From Pelagibacteraceae bacterium AG-470-G21 (GTDB taxonomy: Bacteria; Pseudomonadota; Alphaproteobacteria; Pelagibacterales; Pelagibacteraceae), in assembly GCA_003211555.1 (NCBI GenBank), contig QCSH01000003.1:50932-114931 (forward strand): a stretch of DNA of 64,000 nucleotides, written 5' to 3'. A model generated the notes under the pieces. It was not told the DNA's origin. It was given only the letters and a program-made list of their open reading frames with translations, and searched no databases. Below are positions 18,250 through 28,757 of this stretch, in pieces. A program made the translations under genes and the position numbers. Every line of letters begins with the position of its first letter. Position 1 is the stretch's first letter.

Positions 18250-19581
18250 TTATTGAATAGATTTTCGAATTATATTAACACATTTCTTATTTAACTTAGA
18301 GTCTTCAGACTCACTCATAATTCTTATTTTTGGTTCAGTGCCAGATTTTCTTACCAATATTCTACCATTATTTTTCATAATTTTATTTGCTTTGGTGATT
18401 GCCTTTTTACAAGCTGAGCTGTTGATAATAGATTTATCTTTAACTTGCACATTTTCTAATATTTGCGGAGTGGGTTTAAAATTATTAAAAAGTTTACTTG
18501 TTTTCTTTATTTTTCTTAATGAGAAAAGTATTTCTAAAGCTACCAACAATCCATCCCCTGTAGTTGCAAATTTTCCAAGAATTATATGACCAGATTGTTC
18601 TCCACCTAGATTAAATTTATTTCTTTTCATTTTTTCCTTAACATATCGATCTCCAACATTTGAGCGTAAAAATCTAATATTATTTTTTTTAAAAAATTTT
18701 TCTAATCCATAATTAGACATTAAAGTACCAATAACCCCGCCTTTCAAAATTTTTTTTCTCTTCCATCGTTCTCCTAGCATTGCAAGAATTTTATCACCGT
18801 TTACAATTTTTCCTTTTTCATCACATACTATAATTCTGTCCGCATCACCATCTAATGCAATGCCTATATGGGCTTTATATTTTTTTGTAATTTGGCAAAT
18901 TTTATTTGGATAGGTAGAGCCAGATTTAAGATTAATATTTAATCCATTTGGTGAGATTCCGGTTTTAAATACTTTTGCACCTAAAGAAGTAAATAAATTT
19001 GGACCCGACTTATATCCAGCACCATTGGCACAATCTAAAGCAATTTTTATTCCTTTTAGGCTAAATGATGAAGGAAAATTTTTTTTTAGAATTTTAATAT
19101 AATTTTCATTAGCATTCTCTAGTCTTTTAACTCGACCTAATTTAATAGGCCTAGAAAGATTTTTAGAAATTTTTAAATCAATTAACTTTTCAATTCTCTT
19201 CTCAATTTTATCAGACAATTTTAATCCATCTGGTCCAAATAATTTTAATCCATTATCATAATATGGGTTATGGGATGCAGTTATCATTATGCCCATATTT
19301 GCTCTCATCTCTTTTGTTAACATCGCTAAACCATTGGTAGGTAATGGCCCTAAAGTATATACATGCATACCAGCAGACGCTAATCCAGATACTAAGGCCG
19401 GTTCTAATGTGTAACCAGATAGTCTTGTATCTTTAGCTATAATAGCAATTTGTTTATTTTTTTTTATATTTTTGAAATATGTTCCAGCAGCTAAACCAAA
19501 TTTAAAAAACATTTCTCCATTTATTTTAGATCCATTAACCCTTCCCCTTATGCCATCAGTACCGAAATATTTTTTAAACAT
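18250..19581 (-). CDS. glmM: Phosphoglucosamine mutase
   Basis: GlmM converts glucosamine 6-phosphate to glucosamine 1-phosphate on the way to UDP-GlcNAc for peptidoglycan and surface sugars. The 443-residue protein begins KYFGTDGIRGRVNG and has the active serine loop MITASHNPYYDNGLKLFG near residue 100, the metal-binding DGDADRIIV near residue 243, the sugar loop GGEQSGHII near residue 325, and the phosphate loop RKSGTEPKIRIMSE near residue 415. It follows folP closely, in the common ftsH-folP-glmM order of proteobacteria. Confidence 0.96.
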   Translation of the reverse strand: MFKKYFGTDGIRGRVNGSKINGEMFFKFGLAAGTYFKNIKKNKQIAIIAKDTRLSGYTLEPALVSGLASAGMHVYTLGPLPTNGLAMLTKEMRANMGIMITASHNPYYDNGLKLFGPDGLKLSDKIEKRIEKLIDLKISKNLSRPIKLGRVKRLENANENYIKILKKNFPSSFSLKGIKIALDCANGAGYKSGPNLFTSLGAKVFKTGISPNGLNINLKSGSTYPNKICQITKKYKAHIGIALDGDADRIIVCDEKGKIVNGDKILAMLGERWKRKKILKGGVIGTLMSNYGLEKFFKKNNIRFLRSNVGDRYVKEKMKRNKFNLGGEQSGHIILGKFATTGDGLLVALEILFSLRKIKKTSKLFNNFKPTPQILENVQVKDKSIINSSACKKAITKANKIMKNNGRILVRKSGTEPKIRIMSESEDSKLNKKCVNIIRKSIQ

Positions 19582-19583
19582 AA

Positions 19584-20633
19584 TTAATTTTGTAATTCTT
19601 TAAATACTTTAATTGCTTGGTTAATTTCTTTGACATCATGAACTCTTAAAATTTGGACTCCATGTAAATACGCTTGAATACACGAAGATACCGTTCCCCC
19701 AATCCTTTCTTTTGTGTCATTATTTTTTGAAATATCCTTAATAAATCGCTTTCGAGATACACCCAACATTACAGGAAGACCTAAAGAATGAAAAATAGAA
19801 ATATTCTTTATAAGAGTAATATTATGTTTCAAATTTTTTCCAAACCCTATGCCTGGATCTAGTATAATATTATTATGTTTAATGCCCTCTTTTCTCAAAT
19901 ATTTTAATTTATTTTCAAAGAAGTCATAAATATCAAGCAGAATATTCTTATAGGAAGGTTTTAACTGCATATTTTTTGGTTCTCCTAGCATATGATGGAT
20001 GATGAATGTTTTTTTTGTTTTTTTTAAAAATTGGATTGTATTGGGGTCGTAATTTAGGCCGGATACATCATTTATAATATTGGCTTTTATATTTGAAGCT
20101 TTTGCCATCACAAAACTTTTTCTTGTATCTATAGAAATTAAGCAATTTTTGTTCTTAAGTTTTTTTAGTGTTGGTTCAATTCTTTTCCATTCCTTAAAAT
20201 AATTAATATCATCAGCACCCGGTCTAGTAGACTCTCCACCAATATCAATAATTTTAGCTCCGCTAGATAATAAATTTTGTATTCTTTTTAAGGCTAAATT
20301 TTTATTGTTGTAATTGCCACCATCTGAAAAGCTATCTGGGGTTAGATTAACTATACCCATTAGGATTGGAACTTTGGATAGACCCAATTGTTTTAAATTT
20401 TTTTTGGTTTTAAGGATATTAATGTCGTTAACAATTTTTTTTTTTAAGTTTTTTGAAAGTTTATTAATATCTTTAATATTAATTTTTCGCTTTTTCTTCC
20501 TACTAATAATTTCTATCATATCGAAAGAAATTAAATTATTACCATTTAAAGGTATTGATTTTTTTTTTTTAATATTTGATTTAGATGTTTCCCCGTAATA
20601 AAAATTACACGCTCTTGTGTAATATTTATACAT
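19584..20633 (-). CDS. folP: Dihydropteroate synthase
   Basis: FolP joins p-aminobenzoate to dihydropterin pyrophosphate in folate synthesis. The catalytic TIM barrel begins near residue 88 with MGIVNLTPDSFSDGGNYNN. It is followed by IDIGGESTRPGAD, ISIDTRKSFVMAKA, NIINDVSGLNYD, LDPGIGFGKN and MLGVSRKRFI, all canonical pterin and phosphate sites. An N-terminal extension of about 85 residues makes it 349 long versus about 280 in E. coli; alphaproteobacterial FolP proteins often carry such an extension. It is six bases downstream of ftsH and two bases upstream of glmM. Confidence 0.94.
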   Translation of the reverse strand: MYKYYTRACNFYYGETSKSNIKKKKSIPLNGNNLISFDMIEIISRKKKRKINIKDINKLSKNLKKKIVNDINILKTKKNLKQLGLSKVPILMGIVNLTPDSFSDGGNYNNKNLALKRIQNLLSSGAKIIDIGGESTRPGADDINYFKEWKRIEPTLKKLKNKNCLISIDTRKSFVMAKASNIKANIINDVSGLNYDPNTIQFLKKTKKTFIIHHMLGEPKNMQLKPSYKNILLDIYDFFENKLKYLRKEGIKHNNIILDPGIGFGKNLKHNITLIKNISIFHSLGLPVMLGVSRKRFIKDISKNNDTKERIGGTVSSCIQAYLHGVQILRVHDVKEINQAIKVFKELQN

Positions 20634-20639
20634 TAATGC

Positions 20640-22532
20640 TTAGTGCACTATCTTTGGTTTTAATCCCATTGATCCAAGAGCTGAGGTTTGATCATCATCT
20701 TCAACTTTCAAATCTTCTTTGCTTTGCGGGTATACGTTTTTGTTGATTAAATCCTCAATTTCAGAACCTGTTAAAGTTTCATATGTTAGCAATGCTTTAG
20801 CTAACTTATGAAGATCATCTATCTTTTCTGTTAAAACTTTTCTAGCTCTCTCGTAGCCCATATCAACAAATTTTCTTATTTCGCTATCAACCTTTCTTGC
20901 TGTTTCCTCAGACATGTTCTGTTGTCTAGCAACAGATCTGCCTAAAAATACCTCTTCCTCATTTTCACCATATGCAACTGGGCCCATTTCTTTGCTCAAG
21001 CCTGCTCGCATTACCATAGCTCTCGCTCTTTTTGTTGCTTGCTCTATGTCGCTAGAAGCACCTGTTGTTACTTTATCATCCCCAAATATTAATTCTTCAG
21101 CAACTCTTCCGCCCATTGCAATTGCCATTTGAGCATGTAACTGTTCTCTTGTTTGAGAAACTTCGTCTCTTTCTGGGAGTTGCATAACCATTCCTAATGC
21201 TCTACCTCTTGGAATTATAGTTGCTTTGTGAATTGGATAAGCAGCTTTTTCGTTAATAGTAACAATTGCGTGTCCTGCTTCGTGGTAAGCTGTTAGTTTT
21301 TTTTCCTCTTCTGACATAACCATTGATCTTCTTTCAGATCCCATCATTACTTTATCTTTAGCTTCTTCAAATTCTTGATATGTTACTATTCTTTTATTCT
21401 TTCTTGCAGCAAGTAAAGCAGCTTCATTGACTAAATTTGCTAAATCAGCACCTGAGAATCCAGGAGTACCCCTTGCAACAGTTCTTAGATTTACATCTGG
21501 AGCCATAGATATTTTTTTTGCATGAACTTTTAATATTTTTTCTCTTCCTAATAAATCTGGATTTGAAACTACAACTTGTCTATCAAATCTACCTGGTCTT
21601 AAAAGAGCGGGATCTAATACATCAGGCCTGTTTGTTGCAGCAATAATTATTACACCCTCGTTTGTATCAAAACCATCCATTTCAACAAGTAGCTGATTTA
21701 AAGTTTGCTCTCTTTCATCGTTACCTCCTCCAAGACCAGCTCCTCTACTTCTTCCAACAGCATCTATTTCATCAATAAAAATAATACATGGAGAATGTTT
21801 TTTTCCTTGCTCAAACATATCTCTAACTCTTGATGCGCCAACTCCAACGAACATTTCTACAAAATCTGAACCTGAAATCGTAAAGAACGGAACACCGGCC
21901 TCTCCAGCTATAGCTCTTGCAAGCAAAGTTTTACCTGTTCCTGGTGGACCTACTAACAAACAGCCTCTTGGAATTTTACCTCCAAGTCTACTAAATTTTC
22001 TTGGGTCTTTTAAAAATTCAACTACTTCTTCAACTTCTTCTTTTGCCTCCTCTACACCAGCTACATCATTAAAAGTTACTTTACCTTTAACTTCATTCAT
22101 CATCTTTGCTTTTGATCTTCCAAAACCCATTGCTCCACCCTTGCCACCTTGCATCTGTCTCATAAAAAATATCCAAACAGCAATTAAAAGTAGCATTGGA
22201 AACCACGAAAGTAATATACCTAACAAGGATGGCATTTTTTCTTCAAGCGGGCTTGCAGAAATGCTTACACCTTTTTCACTTAGTTTTTGAATTAAGTTTG
22301 GATCTTCTGGTGCGTAAGTAGTGAATTGTTCTCCATTTGAAAGTACACCTTTTATATTTTTTCCTTGTATTTCAACTCTTACAACTCTTCCGTTGTCAAC
22401 TTCAGACAAAAATTCAGAGAAAATCATTTTATTATTTTGAGATATAGAACCTTGGGGATTCTTGAACATGTTATAAAGACCTATGGTAAGAATGACGATC
22501 ACTCCCCACATCGCAAGATTTTTAAAATTCAT
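20640..22532 (-). CDS. ftsH: ATP-dependent zinc metalloprotease FtsH
   Basis: FtsH is a membrane-anchored hexameric AAA protease that removes misassembled membrane proteins and regulators such as sigma-32. The 630-residue protein has two N-terminal membrane helices (about residues 5-23 and 103-123) around a periplasmic segment, Walker A GPPGTGKT at residue 195, Walker [16 protein letters not shown], the pore motif [13 protein letters not shown], the SRH block [20 protein letters not shown], and the zinc site HEAGH at about residue 417. The rpoH gene at 8900 encodes a classical FtsH substrate. It is upstream of folP and glmM on the same strand. Confidence 0.97.
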   Translation of the reverse strand: MNFKNLAMWGVIVILTIGLYNMFKNPQGSISQNNKMIFSEFLSEVDNGRVVRVEIQGKNIKGVLSNGEQFTTYAPEDPNLIQKLSEKGVSISASPLEEKMPSLLGILLSWFPMLLLIAVWIFFMRQMQGGKGGAMGFGRSKAKMMNEVKGKVTFNDVAGVEEAKEEVEEVVEFLKDPRKFSRLGGKIPRGCLLVGPPGTGKTLLARAIAGEAGVPFFTISGSDFVEMFVGVGASRVRDMFEQGKKHSPCIIFIDEIDAVGRSRGAGLGGGNDEREQTLNQLLVEMDGFDTNEGVIIIAATNRPDVLDPALLRPGRFDRQVVVSNPDLLGREKILKVHAKKISMAPDVNLRTVARGTPGFSGADLANLVNEAALLAARKNKRIVTYQEFEEAKDKVMMGSERRSMVMSEEEKKLTAYHEAGHAIVTINEKAAYPIHKATIIPRGRALGMVMQLPERDEVSQTREQLHAQMAIAMGGRVAEELIFGDDKVTTGASSDIEQATKRARAMVMRAGLSKEMGPVAYGENEEEVFLGRSVARQQNMSEETARKVDSEIRKFVDMGYERARKVLTEKIDDLHKLAKALLTYETLTGSEIEDLINKNVYPQSKEDLKVEDDDQTSALGSMGLKPKIVH

Positions 22533-22596
22533 AAGCTACTAAATTAAGAATTATTAATAAATTAACAAGTGTCATTTTGTTCATTTAATAAAAAAT

Positions 22597-23649
22597 TTAT
22601 CGTTTTTCATTGTAAATAACAACAGAATCGCTTACTTTTTCAATTATACATCCTGATAAAGTAAATTTATCTCTTTTATTCAGCGAATTTAAAGATTTCA
22701 GCAGGTTGATTATCTTTTTTCCTCTTGCGTAATGTTTTTTGTAACCCAAATGATGAATAACTTTTGTAAAACTATGAAAAACGATTTCATCTGGATTATC
22801 AAAAAAGTCTTTATTTAATATTATTCTCTGCTTACCCTTAAAAAATTTTACATTTTCAGAGATGTTTTGTTTGACATAATAATCAACTACTTTCTCACTT
22901 TTAGATAAGTTCTGTAGCGTTAATTTAAATTTATTAAAGTTTAATCCCTCTTCTTCTAAATTTTTTAAAATTTTTCTTACCCTGCTTCTCAAAAATTTGT
23001 CATCAAAATTTGATGGGTCTTCAATAAAATAATCATATGTTTTTTTATTTAATTCTAACAAATCTTTTTTTGAAAAAAACAATAAAGGTCTTATAATTTT
23101 TATACCATTATAATCTGTATTAATATTATCAATTGAGATAAGCCCTTTTAACCCAGAACCTCTTAATAGTCTGATAAAAAAATTTTCAATTACATCATCC
23201 TTATTATGGCCCAACAAAATATGACTTATGTTCTTTTTTTTACATTCTTTAGTAAGTAATTCGTATCTTAATTCTCTTGCTTTAGATTGAACATTATTAA
23301 TAATATAGTTCTTTTTTTTAGACAAAATTTTGCAATTAATTTGAAATTTATTTTTTAATAAATTTTTTAGCTTTTTTGCCTCTGCGGTAGAACCTTCTCT
23401 AAGTTTGTGATCAACAATAACGGTATGTAAATTAACTTTTTCTTTTAATGAATAGCATTTTGACAAAAATAAAAGAGATAAGCTATCTGCACCTCCTGAT
23501 ACCGCAACTATTATCTTTTTATTTTTTAAGTTTAAAATTTCTAGTTTCTTAGAAAAATCCTCATATGCTTTTTTTATAAAAGGTTTCCTTAATTTAGTTA
23601 AGTAAAAGTTATGAGTTTTCCTTGCTACAGTCAAATTTTTTCTCTTCAT
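22597..23649 (-). CDS. tilS: tRNA(Ile)-lysidine synthase
   Basis: TilS attaches lysine to C34 of the tRNA-Ile CAU anticodon so that it reads AUA, an important codon in such an AT-rich genome. The N-terminal PP-loop KIIVAVSGGADSLSLLFLS, followed by HTVIVDHKLREGSTAEA and ILLGHNKDDVIENFFIRL, identifies the family. The C-terminal domain is short and divergent. The frame extends to 23682, but ATG 23649 is preferred because it shortens the overlap with cpoB from 74 to 41 bases; neither start has a clear ribosome site. Confidence 0.92.
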   Translation of the reverse strand: MKRKNLTVARKTHNFYLTKLRKPFIKKAYEDFSKKLEILNLKNKKIIVAVSGGADSLSLLFLSKCYSLKEKVNLHTVIVDHKLREGSTAEAKKLKNLLKNKFQINCKILSKKKNYIINNVQSKARELRYELLTKECKKKNISHILLGHNKDDVIENFFIRLLRGSGLKGLISIDNINTDYNGIKIIRPLLFFSKKDLLELNKKTYDYFIEDPSNFDDKFLRSRVRKILKNLEEEGLNFNKFKLTLQNLSKSEKVVDYYVKQNISENVKFFKGKQRIILNKDFFDNPDEIVFHSFTKVIHHLGYKKHYARGKKIINLLKSLNSLNKRDKFTLSGCIIEKVSDSVVIYNEKR

Positions 23650-24613
23650 ATTTAGCTTTTTGAAGTACTGACTGGGTAGCATTAGGATATTGTTTTTTTA
23701 CACCAGCTATCATTAAACAACCTTGATCTTTCTCTCCTATTTGGACTAAAGATACACCAAGCTTTAAAAGATTAATTGGAGCTTTTTCACTTTTAGGATA
23801 TTTTTGATAACCTTCTAAATAAGCTGATGCAGCATCTGTATAAAGCTGTCTTATTCTAAATGTTTCTGCATACCAATATTGTGCATTTCCAGAAAGTTTA
23901 TTATCAGGATTTGTATCAACAAATTCTCTAAACGCTCTTTCTGCCATATTATAATCACCAACCTTTAAAAAGCTTGTTGCAAATTCATATTGTTCTATAG
24001 GTGATGAGTCTGGTAAAATTTTCTCCTCATTTTCAAAGTTTTCTGTGAGAATTGTCTGAGTTGTTTCAACTGATTGCAAAACTTGTGTATCATTTGTATC
24101 AGTCATATCTTTATAAGATATTGTTCCTAAATCTTGCGGTTGAGACGTTCCAGGCATAATTTTTTTAAGCTTTACCTGTTTATTATCAGTTTCATTAGCT
24201 ATTAAATTTTCTTCACTTTCAAAATTTTTCTTAACTACATTAGATTTGATTTCTAACTCTTCAAACCTCAACTGATTATCTGCCTGTGTTTTTGAAAGTC
24301 TCGAGGATAATTTGTCTATCTTAAAATTAATTTCTTCAAATTTATTAGTTAAATTTTGAAATTGTTTTTCAATTTCTGATAATTTGAGTAAATGTCTTGT
24401 TAATGCATCTTCGGTTTCTTTATCGCTCAAACTATTACTATTACTAGATTTTTTTTGAAACGATTCTGAATATACCGCTCTTTCTAATGTTCTTAAATCT
24501 TTTTGAATAATATCAAGTATCTCTTTCGTATTCAATTCCTCAGAAGCTGCAGAAAATGTTAATATAAAAAAAGTGGTAAAATAAGTTAATGCATGTAGAA
24601 ATTTTTTTATCAT
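23609..24613 (-). CDS. cpoB: Cell division coordinator CpoB (YbgF-like, Tol-Pal associated)
   Basis: CpoB is a periplasmic protein that links Tol-Pal constriction to peptidoglycan synthesis. The 334-residue product has a signal peptide (KKFLHALTYFTTFFILTFS), a long coiled-coil segment (about residues 70-135), a low-complexity linker, and C-terminal TPR repeats (YEFATSFLKVGDYNMAERAF, then GNAQYWYAETFRIRQLYTDA and APINLLKLGVSLVQIGEKD). The order tolQ-R-A-B-pal-cpoB is conserved in proteobacteria. It is separated here from pal by an intrinsic terminator and a possible promoter of its own, and its 3' end overlaps tilS. Confidence 0.9.
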   Translation of the reverse strand: MIKKFLHALTYFTTFFILTFSAASEELNTKEILDIIQKDLRTLERAVYSESFQKKSSNSNSLSDKETEDALTRHLLKLSEIEKQFQNLTNKFEEINFKIDKLSSRLSKTQADNQLRFEELEIKSNVVKKNFESEENLIANETDNKQVKLKKIMPGTSQPQDLGTISYKDMTDTNDTQVLQSVETTQTILTENFENEEKILPDSSPIEQYEFATSFLKVGDYNMAERAFREFVDTNPDNKLSGNAQYWYAETFRIRQLYTDAASAYLEGYQKYPKSEKAPINLLKLGVSLVQIGEKDQGCLMIAGVKKQYPNATQSVLQKAKYEEKKFDCSKENS

Positions 24614-24626
24614 TAAATTATTTCTA

Positions 24627-24632
24627 AGTATA
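24627..24632 (-). promoter_or_regulatory. Putative -10 box of cpoB
   Basis: On the minus strand TATACT lies between the pal terminator and the cpoB ATG, predicting a leader of about seven bases. It would restart transcription after the terminator. No -35 box is evident, so confidence is limited. Confidence 0.35.
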
Positions 24633-24640
24633 ATGATGGC

Positions 24641-24684
24641 AAAAAAAAGACCCTATAATTATTATCAATAATCTTAGGGTCTTT
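24641..24684 (-). terminator. Rho-independent terminator after pal
   Basis: On the minus strand a nine-pair stem, AAAGACCCT with AGGGTCTTT, extended by an inner AT-rich stem, is followed by a run of eight T. It lies 18 bases after the pal stop. The opposite strand lacks a T-run, so it acts on pal transcripts only. It is the only textbook intrinsic terminator I found in the window. Confidence 0.85.
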
Positions 24685-24701
24685 AAAATATTTCAAATAG
24701 C

Positions 24702-25190
24702 TTAGTTAGCTTTTACCGTTACTGATCTTCTGTTCTTAGACCACGAAAGTGGATTAGATCCAGAGTCTACTGGTCTCTCTTTTCCATAACTAATGACTGA
24801 TATTCTATCTGCTGAAATTCCATATGTAATCAAATAATCTTTAGCTGCGTTAGCTCTTCTTTCTCCTAAAGCTAGATTATATTCTCTTGTACCCCTTTCA
24901 TCAGCGTGCCCTTCAACAACAACATTAATACTACTATTTTCTCTCAACCAATTTGCCTGTTTACGCAATGTGTCTCTTGATGCAGTCGTTAGAATAGATT
25001 CATTGGTTGCAAAAAATACTCTGTCTGGAACACCTTCAGCTAAATACTTTACAGTATCTGTACCCGTGTAAACGTCGCTTTGCATCTGTCCATCAATTTT
25101 TGTGGTAGTTTTTTTCGTTGCACATGCAGATATGATTAAACTTAATAAAATGACTAGAAAAGTATTTCTAAAAGATTTGCTAAAATTCAT
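24702..25190 (-). CDS. pal: Peptidoglycan-associated lipoprotein Pal
   Basis: Pal is an outer-membrane lipoprotein that binds peptidoglycan and TolB. The 162-residue precursor has a lipobox LIISAC with the acylated Cys at residue 23 and a C-terminal OmpA-like domain (VVVEGHADERGTREYNLALG, ERRANAAKDYLITYGI, RISVISYGKERPVD) that contacts diaminopimelate. The start is supported by a strong ribosome site, AAGGAG at 25196-25201, five bases upstream. The 98-base gap to tolB may hold its own promoter, and the gene ends at a strong terminator. Confidence 0.97.
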   Translation of the reverse strand: MNFSKSFRNTFLVILLSLIISACATKKTTTKIDGQMQSDVYTGTDTVKYLAEGVPDRVFFATNESILTTASRDTLRKQANWLRENSSINVVVEGHADERGTREYNLALGERRANAAKDYLITYGISADRISVISYGKERPVDSGSNPLSWSKNRRSVTVKAN

Positions 25191-25288
25191 TAATGCTCCT
25201 TAATAATTTATTAGAACTTTTTCACAACTCATTAGATGTTTCAAGCAAAAAAATCAACTTAATTTGACTTAAAATTTATAAAAAGTCC

Positions 25289-26635
25289 CTAATTACTTAA
25301 TAAAGATGACCAAGATGGGTCTGAAGCGTCAGTCTCAGTTTGCACAAGTCTTTCATTATATCCAGTAAGATCTATCGACCAAAGTTTAGCGGTAAATCCC
25401 TCACCTTTATCATTAGATTTTGTCTCTCTATAGAAAATTAATACCCTACCATTTGGAGACCATGATGGGGCTTCTTGGTAATAGTTTTCAGTCAGCAATC
25501 TTTCCCCTGAACCGTCTGTTCGCATCACTCCAATATAAAATTTTCCTCTATGCAATTTTGTAAATGCAATCAAATCTCCTCTTGGTGACCAAACAGGCGT
25601 GCCATACAAACCGTTTCCAAAAGAAATTCTTTTTACATTAGAGCCATCACTCCTCATTACATAAATTTGTTGGTAACCACTTCTGTCTGAATTAAAAGTA
25701 ATATATTTGCTATCAGGAGAATATGATGGAGAAGTATCAATTGATGGATGATTTGTTATTCTTTGAACAATTCTGTTTTCCAAGTCCATAGTGTAAATAT
25801 CTGAGTTTCCATCTTTTGCAAAACTCATAATAATTTTTTTTCCATCTGGAGAAAATCTTGGTGCAAATGTCATTCCAGGAAAGTCACCAACTACTTCTTG
25901 TGTGCCAGTTTCAATATCTAATAGATAAACTCTTGGAAGATTTTTAAAATATGAAAGATAGGTTACCATTTGACTAGTGGGATTAAATCTAGGCGTAAGA
26001 ACTAGTTCATTTCCTAGCGTTAAATATTTAGTGTTAAAACCATCTTGATCCATAATAGCTAATTTTTTTACTCTTTCTATTTTTGGTCCTTCTTCAGATA
26101 CATATATAATTCTAGTATCAAAATATCCTTTTTCCCCTGTTAATCTCTCATAAACTTTATCTGATATTATATGGCCTACTCTTCTCCAATTGCTTGGAAC
26201 AGTTGTAAATGCTAAAGCCATCATTTCTCTTCCCGCAAGAATATCCCACAGTCTAAACTCAACTTTTAATTTTTTATTCTCAATAATTACTTTTCCAGTA
26301 ATTAGAGCTTGAGCTTTTATTAACGCCCAATCTTCAAACCTGGGTTTTAAATGTGCAATATCAGGTTTTTGAAGAAAAGCTTCATTACTTAGTGGATTAA
26401 ATAAGCCGGAAGTTTTCAAATTATTTTCTACAACAGAAGAAATTTGAGAACCAATATTTTCAATTTTAAGTTCATTTATAGAATTTTTTTTCGACTTATC
26501 ATCTTGAAATAAAGGTGAGACTGCTATTGGAAGAGGATCCAAGTTACCTCTTGTAATGTCAATCTCTATCAAAGAATTAGCTTTTGATATTGATAATAAA
26601 ATTATTAAAATTATTAAATTAAATTTTCTAATCAT
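25289..26635 (-). CDS. tolB: Tol-Pal system periplasmic protein TolB
   Basis: TolB is a periplasmic propeller protein that links TolA to Pal during outer-membrane constriction. The 448-residue precursor has a signal peptide ([17 protein letters not shown]), an N-terminal alpha/beta domain (about residues 25-165), and a six-bladed propeller with WD40-like repeats such as [56 protein letters not shown] and [17 protein letters not shown]. Its start overlaps the tolA stop by one base (TAATG). Confidence 0.97.
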   Translation of the reverse strand: MIRKFNLIILIILLSISKANSLIEIDITRGNLDPLPIAVSPLFQDDKSKKNSINELKIENIGSQISSVVENNLKTSGLFNPLSNEAFLQKPDIAHLKPRFEDWALIKAQALITGKVIIENKKLKVEFRLWDILAGREMMALAFTTVPSNWRRVGHIISDKVYERLTGEKGYFDTRIIYVSEEGPKIERVKKLAIMDQDGFNTKYLTLGNELVLTPRFNPTSQMVTYLSYFKNLPRVYLLDIETGTQEVVGDFPGMTFAPRFSPDGKKIIMSFAKDGNSDIYTMDLENRIVQRITNHPSIDTSPSYSPDSKYITFNSDRSGYQQIYVMRSDGSNVKRISFGNGLYGTPVWSPRGDLIAFTKLHRGKFYIGVMRTDGSGERLLTENYYQEAPSWSPNGRVLIFYRETKSNDKGEGFTAKLWSIDLTGYNERLVQTETDASDPSWSSLLSN

Positions 26636-27603
26636 TACCCTCCAAGCATATCACGAGCATCAAAATTTAAAATCATATTTTTCCATCTTTCATATCCACT
26701 TGTTGGAACTTTAAGAGGATTACACAATTGAATTGCCCTTCTTACACTATCAGCCAAAGTTCTAAATTTTTCTTTGCCTGGAGTGTTCATTTTTATGTGA
26801 TCCAACATTTCAAGTTTTTCAATAGTCCCGTCTGGTTTTAATTGAAGTTTGACCCTTACTAATAAGTCTTCACTAAAAGGTAGGCCTATGGGTACACTCC
26901 AACATGTAAAAATTTGTGCTTTTAATGCATCTTCTTCACTTAATGATAATTTTGAATAGTCCATAGTATCATCTGTAGATTGTGAAATTTTATCAACCTC
27001 TTTTTTTGTTTCAGAAAGATTTTCTTTTTTCTTGTCAATTAATGCAGCAATTTCATTTAAATTAAATTTTTCTTTTTTTTCAAATTCTGAAGTTTGTTTA
27101 ACCTTTTTTTTATCTAGGATAGGTTTTTTAGTCTCAACTATTTTTTTTATATTATCGTCACTAATTTCCTTTGAGGGTTTTTGTTTTTTTTCTTCTTTAG
27201 GTTGAATTTTTTGTTTCTCCTTATCGGGAAGTGGAACGGCGTTTAATTTATCTTTTTTTAATTTTTCTTTTTTTGTTTCAGTAGTTGGTGTTTTCTTCGA
27301 TGCTAGCTTAGATATTTCATTTTTTTTCTTATCTGTCTGTACTTCTTTTTTTTTATCCTTTTTTACCTTTTTCGGAGGTGCCTGTTCAGATAAAAGTTTT
27401 TCATTTTCTTGTTTAACTTTCTCTATAATCTTTGATGCTTTGGGTGCATATGGTATATTTGTTTTCTCTGCGATTTGGATTAATTCAACTGAAACCAAAG
27501 GTGGAATATCCAAAGGTTTTTTTGCTACAAAAGGTAATGCCATTATACTTACCATTACGATTGCTATATGAAACCCTGAGGAGATAATTAGGCCTCGATA
27601 CAT
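26635..27603 (-). CDS. tolA: Cell envelope integrity protein TolA
   Basis: TolA spans the periplasm and carries energy from TolQR to TolB-Pal. The 322-residue protein has one N-terminal membrane helix ([20 protein letters not shown]), a very Lys/Glu-rich extended region (about residues 55-215), and a compact C-terminal domain ([17 protein letters not shown] to the end) containing [16 protein letters not shown] and a Cys pair (FTCW, LCNPLK). The middle diverges in sequence, as is normal for TolA, but order and architecture are clear. Confidence 0.94.
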   Translation of the reverse strand: MYRGLIISSGFHIAIVMVSIMALPFVAKKPLDIPPLVSVELIQIAEKTNIPYAPKASKIIEKVKQENEKLLSEQAPPKKVKKDKKKEVQTDKKKNEISKLASKKTPTTETKKEKLKKDKLNAVPLPDKEKQKIQPKEEKKQKPSKEISDDNIKKIVETKKPILDKKKVKQTSEFEKKEKFNLNEIAALIDKKKENLSETKKEVDKISQSTDDTMDYSKLSLSEEDALKAQIFTCWSVPIGLPFSEDLLVRVKLQLKPDGTIEKLEMLDHIKMNTPGKEKFRTLADSVRRAIQLCNPLKVPTSGYERWKNMILNFDARDMLGG

Positions 27604-27608
27604 AATTA

Positions 27609-28025
27609 TTATCTTTCCTTATTTGGTTCAGAAATCAATGCTACTTTTGTAAAACCAGATCCAGAAAGCATTCCCATAATTTCAAGAACTCTTCCATAAT
27701 TTATGGCTTTGTCTCCTCTAACATATATCCTAGTGTCTGTTCTATTATTCGATACTGCTAATATTTTTATTATCAAATTATTAAATTCAACTTTAGTTTC
27801 TTGTATAAAAATTTCACCTTTAGAATTAATTGTTAATGTTAAGGGCTCATTTTCCTCAGGTAGTGTATCAGCTGATGTTTCGGGCAAATCTACCTGAACA
27901 CCAACAGTTAGCAAGGGTGCTGTAACCATAAATATTATTAGCAAAACCAACATAACATCGACAAATGGTGTTACATTTATTTCACTCATAGGATCATTTC
28001 TTGAACTTTTAAGCTTAAATGCCAT
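27609..28025 (-). CDS. tolR: Tol-Pal biopolymer transport protein TolR (ExbD family)
   Basis: TolR is the small inner-membrane partner of TolQ. The 138-residue protein has the family's N-terminal helix with its proton-carrying aspartate (SEINVTPFVDVMLVLLIIFM, Asp near residue 23) and a periplasmic domain (VQVDLPETSADTLP, then VRGDKAINYGRVLEIMGML). It sits one base after tolQ and five bases before tolA, so it is part of the same operon. Confidence 0.96.
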   Translation of the reverse strand: MAFKLKSSRNDPMSEINVTPFVDVMLVLLIIFMVTAPLLTVGVQVDLPETSADTLPEENEPLTLTINSKGEIFIQETKVEFNNLIIKILAVSNNRTDTRIYVRGDKAINYGRVLEIMGMLSGSGFTKVALISEPNKER

Positions 28026-28700
28026 TTATAAAATCGATATGAATCTTTTTGAAAAATTTTCTAACTTTTGTGCATATTTTCGTGAGTCTAAACTAAATTT
28101 ATTATAAGCAATCACGGCAGGAATTGCAGCCAGCAAACCAAGAGCTGTAGCAAATAAAGCTTCCGCTATTCCAGGTGCTACAATTGCTAAACTTGTATTT
28201 CTTGATATTGCAATTGACTGAAATGAATTCATTATTCCCCAAACAGTTCCAAATAATCCGATAAACGGAGTTGTAGATCCAACTGTGGCTAAAAAACTAT
28301 TATACTTTTCAACTACTACCATTTGTTTTTCAATATTTACCTCCAAAACACTTGTTAGTCTTTCTGCTATATTTGATTTAGATCTGGTTTTCATAACTGT
28401 TTGCATTGAACTTTTAAATAATTTTGCCATCGGATCTTCAATATTTGATGGAAGACTATTATAAAATGTTTCAGCAGATTTAGATTTCCAAAACTTTTCC
28501 TCAAATTCTTCAGCACTTTTGTTTATTTTTCTAAACATTTTTATTTTTTCAAAAATAATTGCCCAAGAATATATAGAACTTGCTATTAGTATTATTATAA
28601 CTGACTTGACAATAATGTCTGCTCTTAGAAATAAACTAATTAATGAGAAATCTGTGTTGCTGGCTAAACCTAAACTTTGTGATGCGATATCTGCTTCCAT
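28026..28700 (-). CDS. tolQ: Tol-Pal system proton channel TolQ (MotA/TolQ/ExbB family)
   Basis: TolQ with TolR forms the proton-driven motor of the Tol-Pal system. The 224-residue protein has three membrane helices: SLISLFLRADIIVKSVIIIL near residue 20, FLATVGSTTPFIGLFGTVWG near residue 137, and GIAEALFATALGLLAAIPAV near residue 180. The last two are the conserved channel segments. It is the first tol gene; the 57-base gap to ruvC contains no recognisable element beyond AT-rich sequence. Confidence 0.96.
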   Translation of the reverse strand: MEADIASQSLGLASNTDFSLISLFLRADIIVKSVIIILIASSIYSWAIIFEKIKMFRKINKSAEEFEEKFWKSKSAETFYNSLPSNIEDPMAKLFKSSMQTVMKTRSKSNIAERLTSVLEVNIEKQMVVVEKYNSFLATVGSTTPFIGLFGTVWGIMNSFQSIAISRNTSLAIVAPGIAEALFATALGLLAAIPAVIAYNKFSLDSRKYAQKLENFSKRFISIL

Positions 28701-28757
28701 TCAATCATTTCTCATTAAAATATGTCATTAATTTGACTTTAATAATTTTAAAAGCTA

